From: Pseudomonadota bacterium
GTDB lineage: Bacteria > Myxococcota_A > Polyangia > Polyangiales > Polyangiaceae
DNA: 64,000 nucleotides
Assembly: GCA_023398955.1 (NCBI GenBank)
Contig: JAEWRL010000185.1
Location: 33,331-97,330 of the forward strand
Direction: 5' to 3'
This document shows positions 43,175-52,034 of the stretch, piece after piece. Position numbers and translations under genes: made by a program. The notes under the pieces are model-generated. The model had not been told where the DNA came from, searched no databases, and saw only the letters and a list, made by a program, of their open reading frames with translations. Position 1 is the stretch's first letter; the number at the start of each line of letters is the position of its first letter.

Positions 43175-44560
43175 TCAAAGCTCCCAACCCGTCCACACGC
43201 CATACACCCAATCGGTGTCATCGGTGAAAGCGCCGAGGCCGGAACCCGAGACGGACGAACCCGGACCGTCGCTGTCCATGCAATCGCCGACATCAAAGTC
43301 AGGTTCGTCGGTGGTGTTGCCCTCACCTTCCAGGAACCAGGCCTCGTCGTCGAAGCCAGCATCGTTGTTGTCTTCGCCGCTCTCATCACGAGCGAGGGCC
43401 TCGGCAACGATGATAGAGTTCTCGATCGTCACATCGCCGTCATGGTCGCTGCCGTCCTCGAAATCCTCGTCGCGCACGTCGACACCGATAGGGAAGCCCA
43501 GCACCACGGCGTTCTCGATGCTGCCCCTAATGCCACGCCGGAGCACCATACCGAACTGCGCGCTCTCACCCGAGCACATCGTGGCGTTCCTCACGTTCAC
43601 GATGGTATCTATCGATCCATCGGTGTCGGTACTCCCATCCCATTCGAATCCGCTGGGATCGCCGCTAAGGGCAGCACCATGGCGCCCGAAGAGATACTCC
43701 AGGCTACCCTGGTAGCCATCGTCCGTGTCGAACATATCGTCGCCGGGGTTCTCACAGATGAGATGATCGGCATCCACAGTACCACCAAACCACTCGAAGC
43801 AGTCATCCAAGGTATTGGCAACCATGACGTGGCTGATCGTGGTCCCCGCGCCCACGCTACCAAGGCTGAGTCCATTGATCTCATTGCCGTCCCCGAGGTC
43901 GACACCGGAGTACTCGATCTTCACGTACCTCAGCACCCCGCTGTCGTCATCGGGGTCCGGATCCACGTCGCCGTGCTGGTTCAGCGCGTCGTCAGCCATG
44001 CCTTCGATCAAGACATTGGCACCTGCGGCATTGGGTGCACGACCCAGAATGACAAGGCCGCCCCAATCCCCCGGTTCCGCGTCGACGCCAGCGACGGCCG
44101 TGTTGGAGCTCGTGAAGAGGATTGGAGCGTCAGCATCACCGTCCGCGACGATCCGGCCTCCACGCGACACAACGAGGGTACCCAGCGTGGAGCCGTCCCC
44201 CTCGATGCGCGTACACGGCGGGACGGTGAGAGTAGCGCCATCGAGGACGTGCACGATGCCTTCAATGACGTAGTAGTTGGAGGCGTCTAGGCTCATGTCC
44301 TGGTCGATGTCTTCATCGATGACCACCTTTTCACGCCCTTCCCGACTGAGGTCACAGTCGGCAACGGAACCGTCACCCGCGGTGCCGTTCTCGGAACCCG
44401 CAGCCCCATTCCCGCTACCCCCCGTGCCGGTGTTGCCGCCACCAGCCTCCCCATTGGCCCCGGCGTGACCGCCGCCGTCACTGTCGTCACTGCAAGCCAT
44501 AACGCCGATTGGAAGCACCGCCCAAAGCAGCGCCAGAGTCAACCTAGGAATAATAACCAT
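43175..44560 (-). CDS. Beta-helix lipoprotein, last gene of the TonB operon
   Basis: 461 residues from an ATG preceded by AAGGAG. The lipobox is VMAC (near residue 20-23), followed by a Gly/Ser/Ala linker. The rest is a Cys-poor, Gly/Asp-rich right-handed beta-helix-like repeat protein (TLTVPPCTRIEGDG, GTLVVSRGGRIVADG, PGDWGGLVILGRA, GVLRYVKIEYSG). Proteins of this kind accompany TonB-dependent receptors in several phyla and may act as surface substrate-capture partners. It lies 134 bases after the receptor gene on the same strand. The ligand is unknown. Confidence 0.85.
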   Translation of the reverse strand: MVIIPRLTLALLWAVLPIGVMACSDDSDGGGHAGANGEAGGGNTGTGGSGNGAAGSENGTAGDGSVADCDLSREGREKVVIDEDIDQDMSLDASNYYVIEGIVHVLDGATLTVPPCTRIEGDGSTLGTLVVSRGGRIVADGDADAPILFTSSNTAVAGVDAEPGDWGGLVILGRAPNAAGANVLIEGMADDALNQHGDVDPDPDDDSGVLRYVKIEYSGVDLGDGNEINGLSLGSVGAGTTISHVMVANTLDDCFEWFGGTVDADHLICENPGDDMFDTDDGYQGSLEYLFGRHGAALSGDPSGFEWDGSTDTDGSIDTIVNVRNATMCSGESAQFGMVLRRGIRGSIENAVVLGFPIGVDVRDEDFEDGSDHDGDVTIENSIIVAEALARDESGEDNNDAGFDDEAWFLEGEGNTTDEPDFDVGDCMDSDGPGSSVSGSGLGAFTDDTDWVYGVWTGWEL

Positions 44561-44694
44561 AATTACTTCTCCTTAACGAGTTGATGCGCACCTTGGCACA
44601 CTCCCGTGAAAGAACGATTGTCGCTGCGCAACATGACCGTGACGTCCCGAAAGCGGACTGATCCGCATCTCCCATCGACGGCACGGGACTGGCT

Positions 44695-47600
44695 TCAGAG
44701 GCTGTAACCGGCCCCCACGGAAATGGCTGTACCAGACGTATACTCCTCCCGCACGTTATTGCCTTCACGGTCCTTGCCCTGAGTCACCAGGTATTTCGCG
44801 TTGAGCACGTTGTCCACGCCAACCTTCACTGTCACTCGCTCGCTCACGCGCTGCGAGGCGACCAGGTCGACAACGTGCCTCGGATGAAGGTAGGCGTCGG
44901 GGATTCCGCTGGTACCGACCTCGACGAGCTGCCGACCTTGGACATTATAGAGGATCCGCGCCGCAGTCCCGCTTGTCGTGTTGTCGTAGTCCAAGGCGAG
45001 ATTGATGACCCAGGGCGCTTGGTTGACCATAGGTCTCTCCAGGCTGGTCAGAGTGGTGAAGCCGGTCTGCTCGACCTCGACGCGCGATCTGGCCAGGGTC
45101 AGGTTCCCCACGGCCGTGAAGAACTTCAACACGTCGTCGACGAAGGCGAGCTCCTTTCGAACTTCGAGCTCCACGCCATAGAGGTGGGCGCCCGGCGAGT
45201 TCCTGAAGCTGCGAATTGGGTTCGAACCGCCCGCGTCGAGCAGCGTCAGCTCGATGGGATCCTCGAAATGCTTGTAGAAGAGGCTGACCGCGGCGACCTC
45301 GCGCATGGTGGGGAAATATTCGAACCGCAGGTCGGCGTTGGTGATCTGAGTGAGCGTCAGATCGGGATTTCCGACGGTCGAGCGCCCTCCGAAGTTGTCG
45401 TTGAAGGCGAAAGGCGCAAGCTCCCTGAGCTGAGGTCGCGCGAGGGTGCGGGAACCCGCCAATCGAATCTTGGCGTGCTCTGTCGCCGAGTACACGAGCG
45501 AGAGAGAGGGCAGCAGGTCGGTACTGCTCAGGGACGCCTCCCCAGGATCGGTTCCGGAGCCGAAGCTCCACGGCTCGATGGTTTGGCGCGTGTACTCGAT
45601 GCGCTCCCCGACAATGGCGCGAAACCTTGGGACGACTTCGATATCCGCCATGACGTAGCCCGCGAAAACGTCCAGGTCGGCCGTGTATCCATCACTCCGC
45701 TGGGTTCTCTCCTCCATGCGGAGGTCGCCACTCTCGAGTGCCTCATCGGTGAAGATGGAATCGACACAACCTTGATCGAGCTCCGGCCCGGCGCAACTGA
45801 AGCGCGCCGTCTGACCCGGCCGCGCCGAGAGGTTGAAGCGCCGAGCATTGAACTCGCGGTCCTTGACGCTGGCTAGGGATCCGAACTTCAACTTGGCCTT
45901 GTCCTCGGGGAGCAGGGGCTGAGTCCAGTCGAGGGTGCCTACGATTCCCCGCTCGTCTTGTTCGGCGAAGAAGTGGCGGCCGGAATCCGACGTGTTGAGG
46001 AACTCGAGCTCGCCATCCTCCTGACGCGCAAACGCGATATCCCTCGTATCGGGCTCATCGCGTTCGGCGACGGAGTAAAGACCGCTCCAGTCGAGCCTCC
46101 CTTCGTCGAGGGCTTTGAACACGTGTTCGCCCGACAGCTTGAGCGCCGAAAGGGCCCGGGCAGCGAACTGAAGTCGCGAACCGGTCACATACCTGGATCG
46201 CTCCTCGCTCCTGCCTCGAAAGAGCTCGACCTCATCATCCGCAATCTGGCTGCGCAAAGTGACGAGGCGAAGTGTATGCCCTGCTGCCAGCTGATAGGCG
46301 AGGCTCCCGAATGCTCCCCACTGAACGGTTTCGGTGGACTGTGTCACATCGTACTCGAAGAGTGGCTCGTAGCCACGGGGATCGGTGACACTCGCTCGGA
46401 ACTCCCTTTCCGTCTTCTCGATGGTGTCCCAGCCCCGCTTGTAGCTCAGTGCGGCGATCGCTCCGAGCTTCTGGTCCCCCGCGAGCTTCCACCCGTTGCC
46501 GATCACCGCGTTGACGCCAAAGTCGGGCGGCGTGAAAACACCCTCCCTGAACCCGAATGAGCTGTTGAGCAGCTTGCCTTCCTCGGCCAACTGTTCCCGC
46601 GTCAGGACAGTTCCGTCTGGTTGTTCGCCAGCCACCCGTGGGTAGTCTCTCGATATTCCGCTAGGGAGCCCGCGCGAGGAGTCGAACCCGAGCCAGTCGG
46701 TACCGCTGCCGCTGTAGTGGAGACGGTCGCGAAATGTACTCTCGGTATTGAAGCCAATGGAGGCGCCAGCGCCAAAGACGAACTCGTCGGGGATCGCTCG
46801 GGTGTGTACCTGCACGGACCCGCCAGCGAAGTCTCCTGGCACGTCCGGGGTAAATGTCTTGATGAGATTGACGGAGTCCAGGACGTCTGCTGGAAAGATG
46901 TCCAGCGGAACAGCTGCTCGATCGGGTTCGGGGCTGGGCAGCGGCGCGCCGTCAAAGAGGGCATTACTATAGCGTTCCCCGAGACCGCGAACATAGACGA
47001 AGCGCCCCCCAATGACGGTTGCCCCCACGACGCGCTGCGCTGCCTGCGCAGCCGTGCTATCGCCGGCCTTCGAGATCTCGTGCCGGCCTACGCTGTCACC
47101 GACGGACGCCGAACGCTGACGCGCAAGGGTCTGGCCCTCGAGGTTCGCCTTCTCTGCTTCGGCGACGACGTCGATGGCCTCCCCCATGTCCTCCGCCTCC
47201 ACCACGAGGCTGTGTTCCACGACTCCCCCGACCACAACTGTCACGCCATCGAGCCGTGTAGGCCGGTGCATGGGGGCGAAGAAGCGCAGACTATATGTTC
47301 CCGGTGGAAGCTCCAGGCGAAACCTGCCGTCGATATCGGTAACGGCCTGGTGTTCGGTCCCTACCACCGCCACCGTCGCATCGAAGAGCGGTTCGCGATA
47401 CTCCGAATCCCTGAGGACACCCCACACGACGCCCTTCCCCGCTGGCGGTGGCGACTTCAGCTCCTCGACGGGTGTTGCTTCGGCTACCCCCTCCTCGTCC
47501 CCGAACTCTGCCTCGTAGAGTGCCTCGTACTCGTCCTCGGCTGGGTCCTCCTGTGAAGCCTCCCCTGAGGGCTCGTCCCGCTCGTTCCCATCGCTCGCTC

Positions 47601-47757
47601 CAGGGGCGGTTGGTGCGCCGTCTCCATCCGGATTCGTTGGCGTTTCCCCCGTTGGCTCAGTGCCCCCTGGATCGTCCTCCTGAGCGTAGACCTCGACGGT
47701 GGAAAGCACGAGGGACAAGCAGGGTAGCAGGGGCAGAATGAGGCGTGTCTTTCGCAT
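44695..47757 (-). CDS. TonB-dependent outer-membrane receptor with carboxypeptidase-like N-terminal domain
   Basis: 1020 residues from the ATG at 47757; a longer frame to 47904 is rejected since the signal peptide (RKTRLILPLLPCLSLVLS..) begins there. An acidic Pro/Glu segment, where a TonB box may lie, is followed by a CarboxypepD-regulatory-like domain (about 109-185; GVLRDSEYREPLFDATV to PPGTYSLRF). The plug (about 225-345) has YVRGLGERYSNALFDGAP and VNLIKTFTPDVPGDFAGG. A beta-barrel runs to the C-terminus, with NPDLTLTQITNADLRFEYFP and the end ISVGAGYSL. Substrate uncertain. It lies in an operon after tonB, exbB and two exbD genes. Confidence 0.96.
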   Translation of the reverse strand: MRKTRLILPLLPCLSLVLSTVEVYAQEDDPGGTEPTGETPTNPDGDGAPTAPGASDGNERDEPSGEASQEDPAEDEYEALYEAEFGDEEGVAEATPVEELKSPPPAGKGVVWGVLRDSEYREPLFDATVAVVGTEHQAVTDIDGRFRLELPPGTYSLRFFAPMHRPTRLDGVTVVVGGVVEHSLVVEAEDMGEAIDVVAEAEKANLEGQTLARQRSASVGDSVGRHEISKAGDSTAAQAAQRVVGATVIGGRFVYVRGLGERYSNALFDGAPLPSPEPDRAAVPLDIFPADVLDSVNLIKTFTPDVPGDFAGGSVQVHTRAIPDEFVFGAGASIGFNTESTFRDRLHYSGSGTDWLGFDSSRGLPSGISRDYPRVAGEQPDGTVLTREQLAEEGKLLNSSFGFREGVFTPPDFGVNAVIGNGWKLAGDQKLGAIAALSYKRGWDTIEKTEREFRASVTDPRGYEPLFEYDVTQSTETVQWGAFGSLAYQLAAGHTLRLVTLRSQIADDEVELFRGRSEERSRYVTGSRLQFAARALSALKLSGEHVFKALDEGRLDWSGLYSVAERDEPDTRDIAFARQEDGELEFLNTSDSGRHFFAEQDERGIVGTLDWTQPLLPEDKAKLKFGSLASVKDREFNARRFNLSARPGQTARFSCAGPELDQGCVDSIFTDEALESGDLRMEERTQRSDGYTADLDVFAGYVMADIEVVPRFRAIVGERIEYTRQTIEPWSFGSGTDPGEASLSSTDLLPSLSLVYSATEHAKIRLAGSRTLARPQLRELAPFAFNDNFGGRSTVGNPDLTLTQITNADLRFEYFPTMREVAAVSLFYKHFEDPIELTLLDAGGSNPIRSFRNSPGAHLYGVELEVRKELAFVDDVLKFFTAVGNLTLARSRVEVEQTGFTTLTSLERPMVNQAPWVINLALDYDNTTSGTAARILYNVQGRQLVEVGTSGIPDAYLHPRHVVDLVASQRVSERVTVKVGVDNVLNAKYLVTQGKDREGNNVREEYTSGTAISVGAGYSL

Positions 47758-47942
47758 GGATCTCTTGGGAACATTCAGCGGGAGAGAGGAAGCTCGGTCC
47801 GCTCGATCGTTGTCACCGAGCGAACTTGGCAGAGTGGAACACTGGGCTTGCGGCGGTCGAGCAGAGCCAGGGTGTGGCCCCTGGAACGGGCGAATGCCGC
47901 CCAAACCGCCCAGCTCCGGGTGAGGAGACCTCGGCAGGCCCC

Positions 47943-48380
47943 TCAGTGTGCGACCTTTTGGGTGAGCATGGCTATCGACCGAGCGCCACCAGCGCGGGCC
48001 CTGTCGAGAACATCCACAGCTTTGCCGTAAGGGAGCTCGTCGTGTGCGTCAAAGTACAGCACCTTCTGTTCCTTGGCGGCCAGCATCCTCGGCAGCCGTC
48101 TCCCAATATCGCTGGGTGCGAGGACCGCCTTATTGACTCGGACGACACCATCCTTATCCACTGTCATCACGAGGGGCTCGTTCTTCTTGCTCTTATCGAC
48201 ATCGGCTTCCTTGTCTTCGTCCTCGCTCTCCTTCGGCAGGTTCAGCCAGAAGGTCTTCGTCATGAGCGGAACGACGACCATGAAGATGATGAGCACCACC
48301 AGCGTCACGTCGACCAAGGGGGTCACGTTCACATGTGGCGTTATGCTACCCTTCTTGCCACCGCCCAAATTCATTCCCAT
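47943..48380 (-). CDS. exbD: ExbD/TolR-family biopolymer transport protein (second copy)
   Basis: 145 residues. A single N-terminal helix with the proton-path Asp in NVTPLVDVTLVVLIIFMVV, and a periplasmic domain ending LTQKVAH. It forms the motor with ExbB that energises TonB. It lies 8 bases after the first exbD gene, and the receptor follows. A central KES/DED-rich stretch (about 50-65) is more charged than in the other copy. Two exbD copies in one TonB operon are common in Gram-negative bacteria. Confidence 0.95.
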   Translation of the reverse strand: MGMNLGGGKKGSITPHVNVTPLVDVTLVVLIIFMVVVPLMTKTFWLNLPKESEDEDKEADVDKSKKNEPLVMTVDKDGVVRVNKAVLAPSDIGRRLPRMLAAKEQKVLYFDAHDELPYGKAVDVLDRARAGGARSIAMLTQKVAH

Positions 48381-48388
48381 GATTAGAA

Positions 48389-48826
48389 CTACCTTTCGGC
48401 GCCCGGCGGCTTTCGCTCGATCACCTTGAGAGAAACCCCCTTAAATCCGATACTCTGCAGATCAGCAAACGTTTCGCGGACCTTCTTGTACGGCAGCCTG
48501 CCATCCGTGAGCAGAAGCAGATTTCGTTCTTCGTCTTCCTCATGCAGGCGCCGCAAGCGCTCCGCTAGCGTGTTCGACTTAACGCGCTCCCTATCTACCA
48601 GAACAATTCCGTTGTATGCCATCGCCACCTCAATGGGATTCATGTCCTTCGGTTTAGGATCTGGCATAAGGATCTCTGGCAGCTCCACATGCTCGCCCTC
48701 ATTGAGTGCTGGCGCGATGACCATGAAGATGATCAACAACACGAGGACGACGTCCACGAGCGGAGTCACGTTCATGTCGGGTTCAGGGCTGTACTTCCCG
48801 ACCCTCGTTTGTGCAGTGAAAGCCAT
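48389..48826 (-). CDS. exbD: ExbD/TolR-family biopolymer transport protein (first copy)
   Basis: 145 residues from the ATG at 48826 (GGAG five bases upstream); a longer frame to 48853 is rejected. The helix contains the Asp in NVTPLVDVVLVLLIIFMVIAP. The periplasmic part has PEILMPDPKPKD and LTDGRLPYKKV. It lies 30 bases after exbB and 8 bases before the second exbD. Together they form the stator for TonB. Confidence 0.95.
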   Translation of the reverse strand: MAFTAQTRVGKYSPEPDMNVTPLVDVVLVLLIIFMVIAPALNEGEHVELPEILMPDPKPKDMNPIEVAMAYNGIVLVDRERVKSNTLAERLRRLHEEDEERNLLLLTDGRLPYKKVRETFADLQSIGFKGVSLKVIERKPPGAER

Positions 48827-48856
48827 AATGCTCCGTGGGACCTGGACCGCCAAGAA

Positions 48857-49561
48857 TCAGGCCGCTGCCGTCCGCGACGCTCTTTTCTCGTGTTTGCGAC
48901 CATACTGGCGCTGCATCTCGTCCAGCAACTCGCCCGCGGCTCGCGCGAGTGCCAGCTCGATGGAGTTCACCCGTGCCGTGAGGTAATTGAAGAACAGCAC
49001 GGCAGGAATGGCCACCATGAGACCAAAGGCAGTTTCGATGAGTGCCTCCGCGATGCCCGCCGACACAGCTCCCAAGCCGCCGGAGCCGGTTGCTGCGATG
49101 CCCTGAAATGCGCCAATGATGCCCACGACCGTGCCGAGAAGGCCGACGAAGGGCGCCACCGAACCGACCGAGGCCAATACGCCCAAACCGCGGCGCAGGT
49201 CGGCGCCGAGGGCTTCGCGTCGCCTCTCAGACTCGTTTCGCGCAAGCTCCACCGGAGTCATGCCCCCTTCGAGATCCTCGTAGGCCCGCAGGTAGCGCTC
49301 GGTGGTTGCCTCAAAGAGACGCGCCAGGGTCGAGCCCTTGTGCTTCTTGGCACGCTCGACGACCTCTTCGACCTTCCAGTCATCAAGGAGCTTCGCGGCT
49401 TCCGCGGCGAAGGCGCGTGATTCTTTCGCTGACTTACGGAACGTCAGGACGCGCTCGACGACGACCCCCACGCTGGCGATGGCCATGATGACCAACACGC
49501 CTGCAATAGCGAGCGCGAGGCCGCTCATTTGGGAGAATATGTGAACGAGATCAAATGACAT
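48857..49561 (-). CDS. exbB: ExbB/TolQ/MotA-family proton channel protein
   Basis: 234 residues with an AGGAG site ahead of the ATG. Three helices: one at about 12-35 (LAIAGVLVIMAIASVGVVV), then GVLASVGSVAPFVGLLGTVVGIIGAF and ALIETAFGLMVAIPAVLFFNYL. The last two carry the family Pro/Thr/Gly pattern lining the proton path. It supplies the proton-driven motor to TonB with the ExbD proteins. It lies 73 bases after tonB. Confidence 0.96.
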   Translation of the reverse strand: MSFDLVHIFSQMSGLALAIAGVLVIMAIASVGVVVERVLTFRKSAKESRAFAAEAAKLLDDWKVEEVVERAKKHKGSTLARLFEATTERYLRAYEDLEGGMTPVELARNESERRREALGADLRRGLGVLASVGSVAPFVGLLGTVVGIIGAFQGIAATGSGGLGAVSAGIAEALIETAFGLMVAIPAVLFFNYLTARVNSIELALARAAGELLDEMQRQYGRKHEKRASRTAAA

Positions 49562-49634
49562 TATCTACTACTCCTACTTGAGTATTATTCGAGAGACGTT
49601 CGCTACAGCAGCGAGCTGCCGTCTGGATCGGGAC

Positions 49635-50384
49635 TCAGGTCTTGAGACGAAAGCGAAATGGCCGCGCCTGGAAGACCATGACAGGCGCGCCGTCAAGTAT
49701 CGCTGGCGTACAGGTGGCACTGCGAACGGCCGCCTCGCTGACTTCCCGCAGCTCAGCAGGCCCGCGCATTGCCCTCACACCTCGTACTTCGCCTGTCTCC
49801 GTGACGACGAAACGGACGATGACGGTCCCTTCGATGCCCTGCGCCTTGGCTCCGGGCGGGTAGTTCGCGGCGGGAATGGTGCATACGGGCTGACTCATGT
49901 TCTCCGTGACCCGAACTGGGGCAGCCGGCTTCGGCTTCGGCTTCACCTCGACGACTGGCTTCGGCGGCGGGGCTACCGCCTTCGCCACGATCGGCTTGGG
50001 CGCTTCAGGTTCGGGCGCCCCGGCGTACATATACGGATCGCCGCTGTCATAGGGGTTGTTCTGGGTCGGCTCGACCTCCTCGGGTGCATCGTCCGGGACT
50101 TCGACCGGCACGGTCAACCGCTTCAAGGTGGCCTTTGGCTCTACCGGCGGCGGTGCAGCCGCTGGCTCCGGTTCGGGCTCTGGCTCTGCGACCTCTGGAA
50201 GCGTTGCCAGCTCGACGCTGCGAACCTGCTCATCCTCCAACTCATTCCTGGCACCGCCAGAGGCCGTGAGGGAGACGAAAGTCGCGACGAGCACGACGCT
50301 CGCCACACCGACGCCGTAGCCCATGACGAGGCGGCGTGTGCGCAGCGAGTCGTGCCCCGTTTGGGTCCACGTATCGAAGTCCAT
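49635..50384 (-). CDS. tonB: TonB energy transducer
   Basis: 249 residues from the ATG at 50384; a longer frame to 50474 adds unconvincing sequence. One membrane helix (about 22-42) is followed by a Pro/Glu/Lys-rich spacer (EPEPEPEPAAAPPPVEPK, PKPIVAKAVAPPPKP) that spans the periplasm. The TonB C-terminal domain follows (about 160-248; NYPPGAKAQGIEGTVIVRFV, ending MVFQARPFRFRLKT). It carries the proton-motive energy to the receptor in this operon. No strong ribosome site was seen. It diverges from the PhoB-like regulator gene, sharing a 242-base promoter region. Confidence 0.95.
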   Translation of the reverse strand: MDFDTWTQTGHDSLRTRRLVMGYGVGVASVVLVATFVSLTASGGARNELEDEQVRSVELATLPEVAEPEPEPEPAAAPPPVEPKATLKRLTVPVEVPDDAPEEVEPTQNNPYDSGDPYMYAGAPEPEAPKPIVAKAVAPPPKPVVEVKPKPKPAAPVRVTENMSQPVCTIPAANYPPGAKAQGIEGTVIVRFVVTETGEVRGVRAMRGPAELREVSEAAVRSATCTPAILDGAPVMVFQARPFRFRLKT

Positions 50385-50582
50385 TGAATGGGAGGGAGCT
50401 TGTAGGCCATTCGTGACAGCCACGTGGCGCTGCAGCAAAATGCCGGCGAACGCCCAGAATACTTCACCGAACACTCACCGTTTCCGCGCCGAATCAAGGT
50501 TCATTCGTCACGCGAGGCGCTGGCTAGCGGAACACGCACAGGGGTGCACTGCGACGAGAGTTCCGCGACCTGCCACCCACAC

Positions 50583-50598
50583 GTCACCGGAGGGTCAC
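50583..50598 (+). promoter_or_regulatory. GTCAC direct repeat spaced 11 bp, PhoB-box-like
   Basis: Two GTCAC copies at 50583-50587 and 50594-50598, within acgtcaccggagggtcac, start exactly 11 bases apart. This is the period of PhoB-type boxes (7-base half site plus 4-base spacer). It lies 29 bases before the PhoB-like gene and in the shared region with tonB. Only the GTCA core resembles the consensus, so chance cannot be excluded. Confidence 0.35.
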
Positions 50599-50626
50599 AC
50601 CCGTTGGGTATTGCCATTCCACTGGC

Positions 50627-51322
50627 ATGGCAAGAATTCTCGTGATCGAGGACGAGAGCGACATTCGCACGGTGCTCGAGTACAACCTCAAACTGGCTGG
50701 ACACGAGGTCCTGCAAGCGGCCCTGGGCAGAGACGGACTCCAGCTCGCGCGGGAGCACCGGCCCGACCTGGTGCTTCTCGATCTGATGCTCCCCGACGTC
50801 GCTGGCACGGAGGTGTGCCGCATCCTGCGTGACGAGGAGGGGACACGCAAGACGCCCATCGTCATGGTCACGGCGAAGGGAGAGGAGATCGACCGTGTCG
50901 TGGGGTTCGAGCTCGGTGCGGACGACTATGTGTCGAAACCGTTCAGTATGCGCGAGTTGCTGCTGCGGGTCCGAGCAGTATTGAGGCGTCAAGAAATCCC
51001 GGCACCCACGAACGGCCACTTGCACTTCGGGTGCCTCCGTGTCGACCGCGATGCCCATCGCGTCTGGGTGACGGAAGAAGAGATCGAGCTCACGGCGATC
51101 GAGTTCCGCTTGCTGATCACGCTCTACGAGCGCCGCAACCGCGTTCAGTCGCGCACGGCACTGCTGGATCACGTGTGGGGGATCGATACGAAGATTTCGA
51201 CGAGGACGGTCGACGCTCACGTGAAGCGCTTGCGCGAGAAGCTCGGTCCTGCGCGAGACTACATCGAGACGGTGCGCGGCGTCGGGTATCGGTTCGCCGA
51301 CTCGACGGAGCTCGCCAACTGA
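50627..51322 (+). CDS. PhoB/OmpR-family response regulator
   Basis: 231 residues. The receiver (about 1-120) has ILVIEDESDIRTVLEYN, acceptor Asp in LVLLDLMLPDVAG, VTAKGEE and the Lys in YVSKPFSMRELL. The winged helix (about 130-225) has ELTAIEFRLLITLYERRN, then VDAHVKRLREKLG and TVRGVGYRF, typical of OmpR/PhoB DNA-binding domains. The sequence is close to PhoB in the receiver, but PhoB and other members are hard to separate by eye. It diverges from the tonB operon, so that operon is a plausible target. No histidine kinase or phosphate transporter gene lies next to it. Confidence 0.94.
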   Translation: MARILVIEDESDIRTVLEYNLKLAGHEVLQAALGRDGLQLAREHRPDLVLLDLMLPDVAGTEVCRILRDEEGTRKTPIVMVTAKGEEIDRVVGFELGADDYVSKPFSMRELLLRVRAVLRRQEIPAPTNGHLHFGCLRVDRDAHRVWVTEEEIELTAIEFRLLITLYERRNRVQSRTALLDHVWGIDTKISTRTVDAHVKRLREKLGPARDYIETVRGVGYRFADSTELAN

Positions 51323-51374
51323 GCGTTCGTGCTGCTCGTGAGTCGCCTTCCGGCAGCTGCGACGGCCCCCGATG

Positions 51375-52034
51375 TCACTGCAGCGCGACGACGGCATCGA
51401 CGAGGAGCGACGCCGCCATACCGACCAAGAGCACGCCGCTCAGTACGTCGAAGAGCTTGGCGTGACGACGCGCAATCCCCGAGCCGAGGCGCCCCAGCAG
51501 CAGTAGGCCCGGCAGGGTTCCCAAACCGAAGGCGAGCATCAGGGTCGCGCCCGCCACTGACCCGTTGACCGACAAGACCCTCCCGAAGGCCGCATAGGTG
51601 AGCCCACACGGCAGGAAGCCCAGGAGCGCGCCGAAAAGAATCAGCGACCCGCCGCCACCCCGCTGCATCGCGCTGAGCTGAACGCGCCGAAAACCTGGCA
51701 AACGCGCCGGAGAAACGGTGGCCATCCAGCGCGGTTCCTTGGCCACCCCGAGGCGGACCAGCCCAAAGAACACGAGCACGAGAGCAGCGGCGAGTGAGAA
51801 GATGAGCTGCACCCGCGCCACCGCAGCCGGGGTGGTGGCTGCGGCTCCGCCTGCTGCCCGGAGCAGAGCCCCGGCCCCTCCGATGACGGCTCCGGTTAGT
51901 GTATAGGTGCTCACCCGCCCAAGGTGATAAAGAAAGTGAGGACGCAGTGAACCGTAGCCGCTGGGCAATGCCAGCACCAATGGTCCACACATACCAGCAC
52001 AATGCCCAATGCCGACGATGCCTAGACCGAACAT
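51375..52034 (-). CDS. TauE/SafE-type (DsbD-like) membrane protein
   Basis: 219 residues from the ATG at 52034; a GTG three codons upstream is possible, and the frame to 52310 is antisense chance. Five to six helices. Signature Cys motifs are GIVGIGHCAGMCGPLVLALP at the N-terminus and LGFLPCGLTYAAFGRVL in the middle. These match the sulfite exporter/urease-accessory/DsbD-transmembrane class found near cbb3 oxidase or copper genes, possibly passing electrons or copper across the membrane. It diverges from the NosL gene, and their start codons share the bases CATG (52032-52035). Confidence 0.85.
   Translation of the reverse strand: MFGLGIVGIGHCAGMCGPLVLALPSGYGSLRPHFLYHLGRVSTYTLTGAVIGGAGALLRAAGGAAATTPAAVARVQLIFSLAAALVLVFFGLVRLGVAKEPRWMATVSPARLPGFRRVQLSAMQRGGGGSLILFGALLGFLPCGLTYAAFGRVLSVNGSVAGATLMLAFGLGTLPGLLLLGRLGSGIARRHAKLFDVLSGVLLVGMAASLLVDAVVALQ

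Noticed and set aside
43049..44290. 413-residue plus-strand frame
   Set aside because: It is antisense to the beta-helix lipoprotein, which has a lipobox, a ribosome site and recognisable repeats.
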